A DNA stretch of 64,000 nucleotides from positions 9,009,213 to 9,073,212 of the forward strand of contig OY755183.1 in the NCBI GenBank assembly GCA_963576735.1, given 5' to 3'. How positions within the stretch are numbered: the stretch's first letter is position 1; each line of letters opens with the position of its first letter. Under the pieces are notes generated by a model. It made no database searches. It was given only the letters and a program-made list of their open reading frames with translations, and had not been told where the DNA came from. The translations under genes and the position numbers were made by a program. Positions 20,101 to 32,352 of this stretch are shown in pieces. This DNA is from Bedellia somnulentella. Lineage: Eukaryota > Arthropoda > Insecta > Lepidoptera > Bedelliidae.

Positions 20101-21156
20101 ATAATCAGTGGTTTGGTGTTGGAGTCCAACTAGCAACTAACTGTGTTATTTTAAGTACGTATTGTATTTATCAAACTTTATGTCAAAGCGAAACGTATGC
20201 AGAGAAAACTAATAACATTCAGTTAACAACTTGAAAACCAAGATAGTGTGTGATTATAACTTTGATATTAATTTTAAGGACGGCGGCATGTTATGTTGAA
20301 ATTCATTTCTGTTTAACTAACTTTCCTTTGTTTCGATATTAGCTGAAGATTTATTACACAATGATAGAGTTAATTTGTGTATTTGAAATTTCTATGAGAT
20401 CTTCGTAGCTAATAAAGTTTTTTGCATACATACAACATAGAAATAGTACAGATTTAGATTCCTAAAAAGGGAAAAATAATACGGACGGATGTTTATTTGC
20501 CATTTCAGGCACAAGAAAAGAAATAATGAACAAAATAAATACAAACAGTGTAAAGTGACATTGGCTTACTAAAAATCTTAATTATATGGCCAAACTATTC
20601 CTTTAAACATTGACAATCGCAGCGTAATAAAAACACAGAAATTTGTATATGTATAGCAATAATAAAAATGTTAGTTTTACACATACAAAAACCAATTTTC
20701 AGAAGAATTATGAATCTAGAGAAGCAGCGGGTGGATATCCTATATAAAATTTCATGTAGTCTGTCAATACTACATTTCTCAACAGAGCTTTTAAGTAATA
20801 AGATAAAATTGTAAAACAAGTTTAACTATTTACTGGCAACAAAATACCTCTTACATATGAAGAACAACAATGTTCTTATTGAAACAGTACTCTCTGATCC
20901 AATTGCATCGTAAACAGGACATTACTCCATCCATTACTCTACTAATGCATACGTTTCCTTTGGCGCACCTTCTATTATTCAGAAAGCGGAAACACTCTAA
21001 TTATATTGCCGTGTCTTCGCGATTTGAATCAGTAGTGCATAGTTTCTGTTCCTACGTAATTAAGGTATATACGAGATGTATGAGATGTTGCGAATTAGGG
21101 AATTGTTAACTGAAAAGAGATTGGTATGGTATACGAATTAAGTAAAACTGTTCAGA
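20101..21156. other. Unrecognised AT-rich stretch
   Basis: Short frames on both strands are not coding-like; the same sequence is found at 26166-27223 with few changes. Confidence 0.45.
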
Positions 21157-21460
21157 AGCTTCATAGCTCAGTAGGAAGAACACCGCTTCTAATGCTGGCA
21201 ACGCAAGTTTGTAATACTGAGTCTAGCTTACACCGACGTGCTGTTTATTGAGTCATTTATTTCGCTTATTCATAAAGTTGTTAACTGTTAAGGAAAACAT
21301 CGAAAAGAAAGTCACATAGCTGAATTGTAGTTATCCTTGCGGCAAAGTGGCGAAAAGCCTGCCTCTATCACGTGAATGCAAAGTCCAAACAAAAAGTGGT
21401 ACTCACTTTTTGTTTGAACTCTGAACACCAGGTGGTAAATGGAAGTATTAAGATCTCCCC
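21157..21460 (+). mobile_element. Old SINE A copy
   Basis: tRNA-like head CATAGCTCAGTAGGAAGAAC and a body matching SINE A. It contains a 13-bp hairpin CAAACAAAAAGTG / CACTTTTTGTTTG (about 21373-21413) absent from other copies. Counterpart 27224-27545. Confidence 0.7.
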
Positions 21461-21624
21461 TCCACAAAATAAATTCGAAATACATCGCATCATCATCATC
21501 ATAGTTTATTAAGATTTTTTTTTTAAATTGCTTGTTTATCACTAGGAGAACAAATATATATTCAAGTTAGGCAGTGTTGAAAATGTTATAAAATACAAAA
21601 ATAATAATACTACTTCTAAAACTT

Positions 21625-21705
21625 TGTAGTGTTGGCTTAGAATAGCACTTACATATTTCTTCGCGATGTAATCGTAAGAGGCGATTTAGGGCATTGTGGC
21701 TCCGT
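21625..21705 (+). mobile_element. SINE B head fragment
   Basis: GTAGTGTTGGCTTAGAATAG then GTAAGAGGCGA; 3' part lost. Counterpart near 27708-27788. Confidence 0.6.
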
Positions 21706-22303
21706 CTTCGTCTTAATATAATATGGTGAAGACAGCGACTTTATAATTATTTGTAAAAGTAAATTATTATTTTTTTATTCATAGAGTTGTTAAACTTATT
21801 AATAGTTAGTAACCTCCAACGGATGACTTATGAAATAAGTTCATTTTTTCACCATTGCACCCTTACAGAATATAATTAACAAACGTTATAAAACTAAGTT
21901 GGAATCTACTTTGTTCAAAAACATTTGTAGCTATCTTAAAATACTGTCCTTTAATTTGATAAAAGTAAAACAAAATAATTGTCAAAAGAATATTTACATT
22001 TTACAATTACATAGTAAATTATAATGTTATGAAATAATATATATTTAAATGGAACAACAACTACCATCGAAAGCTTAACGATTAATTTATGCCATCAAGG
22101 AATAGTTAAACAGTATTTAAAATTCTTAAACAGCAAGCACCTTAAGTGCAAATTACTAATTAATATCAGTATAGTGCAATACCAAGAACTGTGCAGTTTC
22201 CAAGATGATAGATTCTGTTTCGCAACACTGTTTAATTAAATTGCTCTGAATATTATAATTGTGTGACTCATCCTAGGAAAACTTCCTTTGGGTTAATATT
22301 AAT

Positions 22304-22597
22304 TTACATACATACATACATATACTCACGGCTGTAAATCCCTAGAAGGGGTAGCCAGAGCTAAGGAATTAGAAATTCTTTAGCCACTTTTGGAAATGTG
22401 AGTGGGGAAAAGATGGTAAAAATAAAGGTTATTGGTGATGGGTCTCCAACCGCATCGCCCAAAAATCCCTTAAAAGCCCCAATACCGTTAGTCGCCTCTT
22501 TCGTTCACCCATCGGTAGAAACGGGGTAGTGACATTCGAAGCCGACACTACACGGCAAAGCCGACACTACACGGCAAAGCCGACACTACACGGCAAA
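22304..22597 (-). mobile_element. SINE B with amplified 5' end
   Basis: Full SINE B on the minus strand. Its 5' boundary is repeated: a 19-bp unit (GCCGACACTACACGGCAAA) occurs three times here (22541-22597) but twice in the duplicate (28630-28667). Confidence 0.8.
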
Positions 22598-22659
22598 AAA
22601 AATAATTTGTTGTTAATATTACTTTAAGTTTAAATACTTTGTATGAATAAAACTACGTG

Positions 22660-22895
22660 GAATATGAATGAATGTGGTGAACGGTAAGTGAAAATATTGT
22701 GTGAAATTCTTTTTTCTTTGTTGAGCTTAGTCATATGATATTCATTCAAAGCGGCAACAGGCTTGCCACCTTTCCCGTAAATAAAATATCGAGGTAAAAA
22801 AATAAATTACCTTAACAGGTGACAAAAGCTACACTACACATCGTGTCATAAGTAGTTACACCTCTGCCGTACTTTCGGGATGATACGGCGTAAAC
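22660..22895 (+). mobile_element. Very degenerate SINE A
   Basis: Recognisable from AACGGTAAGTG, CAACAGGCTTGCC, CTCTGCCG and ACGGCGTAAACG in the family order. Counterpart 28735-28975. Confidence 0.6.
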
Positions 22896-23577
22896 GCTGA
22901 GGTGAAAATCTTTCATAATATAATAAATAGATAGTCTTTTCTCTAAGTCTAGTTACAATTTCCCATACAAACTTTTTTATAGTTTCATTTGCCGGCAAAA
23001 TGTGACACTAATCGTATTGATATTCAAGGACTGTATAATAAAAATTTAGAAAAAAATTATATAGTTTAGAACTGTAACAGCCCTTATCACTTAGAAGTGT
23101 TAAATAGTGATAAACCTATTTTCTGACTAACCGAGTGTATATGCAAAATTTCACATAAATGGTTTTAGCCGTTTCGGAAGAGTGTGGTGAAAAACACAGT
23201 GATACATGAATTTTAAATATAAGAAGATTATATGATGAAGGATGTTCCAATCTTAAAAAATATACCTGCGAATTTAAATCAAAACTGAACGTGTTATTAA
23301 GTAAAATTATGTTCATTGAAATTTGAAATAGATGTTCATGATAAATATATGGAGTAAGGAAGTAATAGGAAACTTTGATTGAAGTAAGTTACTGCAGACT
23401 TAGTTCTTTACAAACCGCTTGAGCAGCCAATTTCTCATTTAAAAATTACCTCTCATAGTTTAAACCGTCAACTGAAACTTAATTTTTGCATAAAATTGCA
23501 ACAATCATAGCCTATGGAAAGTAAATCATTTATAAATTCTCTATTTTACAAACCCGTTGATATTTACGCTTGATAAT
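22896..23577. other. Unrecognised end of duplication copy 1
   Basis: No gene or repeat recognised; the counterpart is 28976-29646. Confidence 0.45.
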
Positions 23578-23858
23578 AAGGATCTTTATTATTTTAGATT
23601 ATTCTCATATACAATTTGGTTTGGTCAAATATTGGTTATTCAATACTCCTTAAAATACGTTTGTGTTGTAAATATACATTCGAAACTGCAGCTGAGCGAA
23701 GCGAAGAAAAGAAAAGCATTTGAAATCTTTTCATTGTGATTGATTTTCCATTTATTTCATAAGTGAATGGGTTTTAGACTAAAACAGAATGTACTAATAC
23801 TGTTTTAATCTAAAACCAACTTTTATCAGCTGTTTATGCTAAAATATATCATTTTGAC

Positions 23859-24075
23859 TGCTTCCGTGGTCTCGCGGTTAAGCGCTTAATTTCAAGTACG
23901 GAGGTCTCGGGTTCGATTCCCGGGGGGTGGTAAGCTTTAAAATTTAATTTGCAAGATTTAACGCAGATTGGAAGGATATTGCAGGCTTGAATCACCTGAT
24001 TATCTAAAAATTACGATGATTCTGTGCTTCGGAGGGTACGTTAAGCCGTCGGTCCCGGTTACTATTACGGTAGTA
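23859..24075 (+). mobile_element. SINE C (copy 2 counterpart)
   Basis: Same tRNA-derived head and B box as 14369-14590; few differences. Confidence 0.75.
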
Positions 24076-25701
24076 GTCGTTAGTCTGCCAACTTTTTTTA
24101 AATATAGGTTTTTGGCCATAGCTGAAAATAGAAGTTTACTAATTGTTGCGGATATATCAAGCTCTGAACCTTATTGTCTTTTGTTAATTTTCATTGCCAT
24201 CAATTAGTTTTATGTGATTAAGAAAAGTCAAATAAATTACAACTTACTGACTTATTCTTATTGGGATTGGCAGAGACCATCGATAGCCACTTTGCATGAT
24301 TTTGACAAATCTCTCTTGCTTCCCTTACATTCATTATTAATATTAAATACATATTTACATACAGATTTTTTTCTTATAGACGTCTTATATTACGCAGACG
24401 AAGTTACGCGGTTCACTTCGTTGCATATATAATTATAACAGAAGTGGTAAGAAATTACACACGGTATTATAAAGTAAAACTAATATTTTCCAACGTATTT
24501 AATGATAGTTTTAGTCTGTTGCACAGCTTCAATGTAATGTTATATTATATTCACATTATAAACCGATTAAGGTTTACCTGAGCTCAAAATTTCCAACTGC
24601 GTTGAAAGTTCGACTGATATTTTATTCAGTTGAAGTAATTTATCAGGCTTGATAGTTTCGCTGCAGGATACAGATGGCATTTTCAATAAGTGAACTTCTA
24701 ATGTTACTTTGATTACAATATGATGACTGCATACTTTGTGATCAGCTGATAAAACAGTAATTATCGCTTTAAAAACTATATATTCGTTTACGCCCGATTT
24801 CTGAATTGAGTATTCAAGCTGAGAAAGACTTAAGTATCGTTTTGTCTCATTCAGTTGTTAAGATTTCAATGTGACAGAACTATAATTTAGTTGTTCTCAG
24901 CTGGAATACTCAATTTAGAAATCGGTCGTTAGTGTCTTATATGAGACAAATTAAGATAGGAAAGGTCCCATGTGTAGAAAAAATTAAATGAGAAACTATA
25001 AAACATATCCATCGTAATTTTCAACGCCTATAAGAGATTCAAAACTTCATTAATTCTACCTTAGTTGGCTATATACATTCGAATAGACTCACAGCTATAA
25101 ATCCCAAAAAAGAGTAAACCAGAGCTTTAGAATTAGAAATTCTCCTGCCACATGAGATATTTGATAGGGGATAAGGGGATGAAAAGGGGGGGGGGGGATA
25201 GGGGTAAGAAAGGATGATGTATGTTGGTGTTGTTGTAGTCGTCCTATGGCACCCAACTAATGCACAGGGCCTGCAGAAGCTCCCAGCACGCCCTCTTGTC
25301 TGCCGCGACGTCTTTGGCCGCACTCTAGCTCAGTTCCGCAGCTTGCAGCTCATTCTCCACGCTCCGGCGCTAAGTGTGTAAGGGACGGCTGCGGGCTCGC
25401 GACCCGACTGGTGTTCTCCACTCAAAGCCAATGCCGAAGTTTGTGGCTCCTCTTCAAAGGGTCTGCCCAATCCACCTCCATTTTCTAAGTGCCGTGTCAG
25501 TTACAACCGGAAACTGCTGGCATTGGTTCCACAGGTACACGATGGGGATCGTCACTGGCTCGCAAATGGGAAGAATGATGGTTGGTGATAAATAAATCCC
25601 TTAGTTACATCGAACGACATTAATGGAAAATCATTGGAATAAAAAACAAAAATCTACGAACATGATATTTTGTTAGATTAAATTATAAATAGTGTGTTTT
25701 A

Positions 25702-26165
25702 GTGTAGTGTAGTGCCGGCTTAGAATGTCGCTACCCCTTTCTACCCACGGTTGTCGTAAGAGGCGACTATGGGTATTGGGGTTTTTATTGGATTTTTGGG
25801 CGATGAGGTTGGAGACCCATCACCAAAAACCTTTATTTTTACCATCTTTTCCCCACTCAACTTCCAAAAGTGGCTGAGGAATTTATAATTCCTTAGCTCT
25901 GGTTACACCTTCTAGGGAAATATAGCCGTGAGTATATGTATGTATGTATGTTGTTTTTTGTCGTGTAGTGCCGGCCTAGAATGTCACTACCTCGTGTTAC
26001 GGGTGTCGTAAGAGGCGACTAAGGGTATGGAGCTTTTTAAAGTGGTTTTTGACTACCATCTTGTCCTCTATCAACTTCCAAATGGGGCGAAAGAGTTTCA
26101 AGCTCTGAAACTCTGAAACTATCCCTTTTTGGGATTTATGTCCGTTAGTATATGTACGTATGTGT
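25702..26165 (+). mobile_element. SINE B pair (copy 2 counterpart)
   Basis: Near-identical to 19637-20100; both copies and their order are conserved. Confidence 0.8.
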
Positions 26166-27223
26166 TTTATAATCAGTGGTTTGGTGTTGGAGTCCAACTA
26201 GCAACTAACTGTGTTATTTTAAGTACGTATTGTATTTATCAAACTTTATGTCAAAGCGAAACGTATGCAGAGAAAACTAATAACATTCAGTTAACAACTT
26301 GAAAACCAAGATAGTGTGTGATTATAACTTTGATATTAATTTTAAGGACGGCGGCATGTTATGTTGAAATTCATTTCTGTTTAACTAACTTTCCTTTGTT
26401 TCGATATTAGCTGAAGATTTATTACACAATGATAGAGTTAATTTGTGTATTTGAAATTTCTATGAGATCTTCGTAGCTAATAAAGTTTTTTGCATACATA
26501 CAACATAGAAATAGTACAGATTTAGATTCCTAAAAAGGGAAAAATAATACGGACGGATGTTTATTTGCCATTTCAGGCACAAGAAAAGAAATAATGAACA
26601 AAATAAATACAAACAGTGTAAAGTGACATTGGCTTACTAAAAATCTTAATTATATGGCCAAACTATTCCTTTAAACATTGACAATCGCAGCGTAATAAAA
26701 ACACAGAAATTTGTATATGTATAGCAATAATAAAAATGTTAGTTTTACACATACAAAAACCAATTTTCAGAAGAATTATGAATCTAGAGAAGCAGCGGGT
26801 GGATATCCTATATAAAATTTCATGTAGTCTGTCAATACTACATTTCTCAACAGAGCTTTTAAGTAATAAGATAAAATTGTAAAACAAGTTTAACTATTTA
26901 CTGGCAACAAAATACCTCTTACATATGAAGAACAACAATGCTCTTATTGAAACAGTACTCTCTGATCCAATTGCATCGTAAACAGGACATTACCCCATCC
27001 ATTACTCTACTAATGCATACGTTTCCTTTTGCGCACCTTCTATTATTCAGAAAGCGGAAACACTCTAATTATATTGCCGTGTCTTCGCGATTTGAATCAG
27101 TAGTGCATAGTTTCTGTTCCTACGTAATTAAGGTATATACGAGATGTATGAGATGTTGCGAAGTAGGGAATTGTTAAGTGAAAAGAGATTGGTATGGTAT
27201 ACGAATTAAGTAAAACTGTTCAG

Positions 27224-27545
27224 AAGCTTCATAGCTCAGTAGGAAGAACACCGCTTCTAATGCTGGCAACGCAAGTTTGTAATCCTGAGTGTAGCTTACA
27301 CCGACGTGCTGTTTATTGAGTCATTTATTTCGCTTATTCATAAAGTTTATTAACTGTTAAGGAAAACATCGAAAAGAAAGTCACATAGCTGAATTGTAGT
27401 TATCCTTGCGGCAAAGTGGCGATAAGCCTGCCTCTATCACGTGAATGCAAAGTCCAAACAAAAAGTGGTACTCACTTTTTGTTTGAACTCTGAACACCAG
27501 GTGGTAAATGAGTCATGTTACGTTCGGAAGTATTAAGATCTCCCC
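27224..27545 (+). mobile_element. Old SINE A (copy 2 counterpart)
   Basis: As 21157-21460, retaining the same private hairpin and about 15 extra bases near 27509. Confidence 0.7.
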
Positions 27546-28392
27546 TCTACAAAATAAATTCGAAATACATCGCATCATCATCATCATAGTTTATTAAGAT
27601 TTTTTTTTAAATTGCTTGTTTATCACTAGGAGAACAAATATATATTCAAGTTAGGCAGTGTTGAAAATGTTATAAAATACAAAAATAATAATACTACTTC
27701 TAAAACTTTGTAGTGTTGGCTTAGAATAGCACTTACATATTTCTTCGCGATGTAATCGTAAGAGGCGATTTAGGGCATTGTGGCTCCGTCTTCGTCTTAA
27801 TATAATATGGTGAAGACAGCGACTTTATAATTATTTGTAAAAGTAAATTAATTTTTTTTGATTCATAGAGTTGTTAAACTTATTAATAGTTAGTAACCTC
27901 CAACGGATGACTTATGAAATAAGTTCATTTTTTCACCATTGCACCCTTACAGAATATAATTAACAAACGTTATAAAACTAAGTTGGAATCTACTTTGTTC
28001 AAAAACATTTGTAGCTATCTTAAAATACTGTCCTTAAATTTGATAAAAGTAAAACAAAATAATTGTCAAAAGAATATTTACATTTTACAATTACATAGTA
28101 AATTATAATGTTATGAAATAATATATATTTAAATGGAACAACAACTACCATCGAAAGCTTAACGATTAATTTATGCCATCAAGGAATAGTTAAACAGTAT
28201 TTAAAATTCTTAAACAGCAAGCACCTTAAGTGCAAATTACTAATTAATATCAGTATAGTGCAATACCAAGAACTGTGCAGTTTCCAAGATGATAGATTCT
28301 GTTTCGCAACACTGTTTAATTAAATTGCTCTGAATATTATAATATAATTGTGTGACTCATCCTAGGAAAACTTCCTTTGGGTTAAAATTAAT

Positions 28393-28667
28393 TAACATAC
28401 ATACATACATATACTCACGGCTGTAAATCCCTAGAAGGGGTAGCCAGAGCTAAGGAATTAGAAATTCTTCAGCCACTTTTGCAAATGTGAGTGGGGAAAA
28501 GATGGTAAAAATAAAGGTTATTGGTGATGGGTCTCCAACCGCATCGCCCAAAAATCCCTTAAAAGCCCCAATACCGTTAGTCGCCTCTTACGTTCACCCA
28601 TTGGTAGAAACGGGGTAGTGATATTCTAAGCCGACACTACACGGCAAAGCCGACACTACACGGCAAA
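28393..28667 (-). mobile_element. SINE B (copy 2 counterpart)
   Basis: As 22304-22597 but with two, not three, 19-bp units at its 5' boundary. Confidence 0.8.
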
Positions 28668-29646
28668 AAAAATAATTTGTTGTTAATATAACTTTAAGTT
28701 TAAACACTTTGTATGAATAAAACTACGTGGATTATGAATGAATGTGGTGAACGGTAAGTGAAAATATTGTGTGAAATTCTTTTTTCTTTGTTGAGCTTAG
28801 TCATATGATATTCATTTAAAGCGGCAACAGGCTTGCCACCTTTCTCGTATATAAAATATCGAGGTAAAAAAATAAATTCCCTTAACAGGTGACAAAAGCT
28901 ACACTACACATCGTGGCATAAGTAGTTACACCTCTGCCGTACTTTCGGGATAATACGGCATATACACTGAGGTGAAAATCTTTTATAATATAATAGATAG
29001 TCTTTTCTCTAATTCTAGTTACAATTTCCCATGCAAACTTTTTTACAGTTTCATTTGTCGGCAAAATGTGACACTAATCGTATTGTTCTCCAAGGACTGT
29101 ATAATAAAAATTTAGATAAAAAAAAATATATTTTAGAAGTGTAACAGCCTTTATCACTTAGGAGTGTTAAATAGTGATACACCTATTTTCTGACCTACCG
29201 AGTGTACATGCAAAATTTCACATCAATGGGTTTAGCCGTTTCGGAAGAGTGTGGTGAAAAGCACAGTGACACATGAATTTTAAATATAAGAAGATTATAT
29301 GATGAAGGATGTTCCAATCTTAAAAAATATACCTGCGAATTTAAATCAAAACTGAACGTGTTATTAAGTAAAATTATGTTCATTGAAATTTGAAATAGAT
29401 GTTCATGATAAATATATGGAGTAAGGAAGTAATAGGAAACTTTGATTGAAGTAAGTTACAGCAGACTTAGTTCTTTACAAACCTCTTGAGCAGCCAATTT
29501 CTCATTTAAAAATTACCTGTCATAGTTTAAACCGTCAACTGAAACTCAATTTTTGCATAAAATTGCAACAATCATAGCCTATGGAAAGTAAATCATTTAT
29601 AAATTCTCTATTTTACAAACCCGTTGATATTTACGCTTGATAATAA

Positions 29647-30556
29647 TATAACAGCTTCATCAGCTAAACGCCACGAGCGCAAACAATTTCGTAGTCACCA
29701 ACATCAAATGTTATGCAGTCCATTATTTTCATTAATAAATCAAGTGGAGCCACTCAATTTTGCTTTCGACAGGAACATTAAGGGGCCAATTTGCTGACGC
29801 CAGTACTTATTGCCTGTCGCTTACAATTATGAATTTTACTAAGCATCCGAAAAGTCTTTCGAAAAATCGTTTATGACATTTTGAAGAAAATTTATTAAAC
29901 ATTAAACATTTTATTTTTTATGATTTTGGGTGTGAATATCTATTGTGGATATATTGGTTTTTGCAACATATTTATTGGATTAACATAATATGTACATTAT
30001 ATTTTGAGGTCTTGGTTTGAAGAAGAAGATTAGAAAATTTTCAGAGAAATTACTATAGACTGTGAAAAAAGTTTGCGTGCTGTGTTCAATTCTTAATCTC
30101 GCTAATTTAATTCTTTTCTTTTTTTTAATTTCAATTAGACCTTATCTTTAGCGAGCTCGGTCTGCATAGAAATGTTATATTTATGTTATACTATTTCGTT
30201 CTTTTATGGTTGGAATTTCTGAAATACCCGTTTAGTGCTTACTAACATCGTAAAAGACAACCCTAGTGAAAATTTCATGTTTTTAGGTACAAGGTATATT
30301 TTAGGTTTATAGGTATTTTTTATAAGTTTTGGCTGTGCGTTGATTCGAAGCAACTCAGTCAGAGGTCTAGCACGGGCGCATTTTATTGTCACGAGATGGG
30401 TTTGAATGAGATGACAGTATACGATATGACATAAGTGCGAAAGAGGTGGCCGTTTTATACCACGCGATATCTATTTAAAAGGTCGCTCGTACTAGCTATG
30501 CTATGTTTACTCTTATATACCTAATATAACATGTAATAATATGCTCTTTTTCCGGT
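29647..30556. other. Unrecognised stretch between the duplications
   Basis: Unique within the window; no convincing gene. The 62-residue minus frame at 30204-30392 has no recognisable features. Confidence 0.45.
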
Positions 30557-32339
30557 AAAGTTATTGTTAAATATTTTTCTGTTACAAAAAACTTACTAAT
30601 TTTATCTTAGATACTTTGAAAGTAATTTAAGTCGTAAAGAATAAAACCTTGAGCTCATTAAGAAAAAACTAAGTATGCATGACGATCTGTCATCATACCT
30701 GCATATAAGACACATACATGCATGTACTCAAATCCATTTATCCTAAAACATAGAGCTTTTAAACTAGAAATTCCTAAGTCACTTTCGGAAGTTGGGTAAA
30801 GAAAATTACTTTTACATCCCCAAAAACTCTAGTCGTCTCTTACGACATTTTCACGGGAAGAAATGTGTTAGTGTCTTTTTAAGTCAGTGCTATGTTTGTT
30901 AGATAATTTCGTAAATACTTGAACAATGCTTTATAGACATTCGCGAAATATTTCGTATAAAGGTGCTCGTATATGATGTTCACAATTTCATTGAAGTCAG
31001 AAAACTGCTTGCTTCTACGTTATACGCAAAGAGTTTACTGCTCCTCAGGGCATTCACTTCAACGGGTTCCGTTGTCTTGTGATAGCAACCAAACTTTATA
31101 TGCTTCTGTACATTAGTTTCCTTAGGTGATTCAGAATTTATAGCTTTTGATTCCAATAAAAATGTTCTATGTTATTCTAGTTATCTTGTTGTTACGCGAG
31201 CGGAACTGTGTTGGAAATATTTTTCTTTGTAAATAAATTTTTACTTACTGACACATGCATCTTTATTCATCAGGAAAAACTATAGTACGCTATAATGTAC
31301 AAAATTGGCGTATAAAATTTTGTCACGCTTATAAATGCGAAAATGTTTATTGTAACAGTTACCAAAATTGCTGTTTGTTATATGCATACATACATATACA
31401 AATACAAAATTCCTCAGCCACTTTCAGAAGTTGAGAGGAGGAAAAAAAGATTTTAATAAAAAGGTTGTAGGTGATGGGTTTTCAACCGCATCACCCAACA
31501 ATCACTTAAAAATCCGCAATACCCTTGGTCGCCTCTTACGAACACCCACGGGAAATAATGAGTAGTGCTATTCTAAGCCGACACTACACAGCTATGAAAA
31601 AGGTTTATATTTGTTTGTATCTGTGTATCTGTATATTTGTTTGCCAAGCCGGTCTAAGCCAGCGCTGTGGGCTAAAGGCCAACTTGCACTGTTCAGGGTA
31701 AGCTCGTGTTCCTCACTACACAATACGGGTAGAAATGTGTTATTGCTATTGTAGTAAATGGGGTAACCTATAGTTTAAAACAGTTTTTAAAACAAGATAT
31801 GGTTCTGGAAATACAAAGCAACGAAGAACAGCATTGTTATACCGTTCTTAAAACACATTAGTAGTTCAAGTAAGGTACTTAAAGACATATACATACTTGA
31901 AACTTTTTCATACATGCTCAAATTGTTGTTAAGTCTAGACCTGAATGTTTTTTGCAAGGCCTAATAATCTCTTTTTGACACAAAAAATACTAGGGTCCTA
32001 CCATTTATTACTTACGCCAAATAATGCAATATCAAATTAGAAATTATTATTATGAGTTCAGAAATCTAATTACAAGAGCTGTAACAAAACTTTCCTCATA
32101 ATTTTCTTAATAACCTACCATGAAGCTTATGATTTATGAAGCGTGACGTCACGGTGGGTTGCTCTGAAAAATAAATTGGCTCATTTGTAATTGAACTAAT
32201 TTAAATTGAGTTCGACAAAGCTTTTATTCTTAAGAACTTGCTCGTTCCTTGTTATTTATCATTATTATTTTCTTCTACAGTCTGAAACTTAATAAAGACT
32301 GTTCATTTTCTAGATATTATTGTTTATAAAACAAAGTTT
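30557..32339. repeat. 1.78-kb tandem duplication, copy 1
   Basis: Direct repeat with 32353-34137, offset 1796 bp, with only scattered substitutions and small indels. It contains a degenerate SINE B (about 30703-30895, minus) and a better one (31378-31595, minus) that lacks its 3' hairpin segment. No coding frame. Confidence 0.93.
31378..31595 (-). mobile_element. SINE B lacking its 3' hairpin segment
   Basis: Tail-like CATACATACATATAC followed directly by the mid-body; head GTGTAGTGTCGGCTTAGAAT on the minus strand. Duplicated at 33176-33393. Confidence 0.75.
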
Positions 32340-32352
32340 ATTACATTTTTAC

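Larger units (their letters stand above)
13641..23577. repeat. Tandem duplication, copy 1
   Basis: Matches 23578-29646 across nearly its whole length with small differences. Copy 1 is longer because it contains a MITE-like insert (13676-14125), a SINE B plus LINE (14656-17701), and two SINE B pieces (about 17928-18326), none of which is in copy 2. The junction shows only 2-bp microhomology (AA). Confidence 0.9.
23578..29646. repeat. Tandem duplication, copy 2
   Basis: Direct repeat of 13641-23577 lacking the later insertions of copy 1. It contains the counterparts of SINE C (23859-24075), the RTE fragment (24249-24345), SINE B copies (25089-25181, 25702-25952, 25960-26165, 28393-28667), the GC-rich island (25250-25580) and old SINE A copies (27224-27545, 28735-28975). 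No protein gene is supported. Confidence 0.9.
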
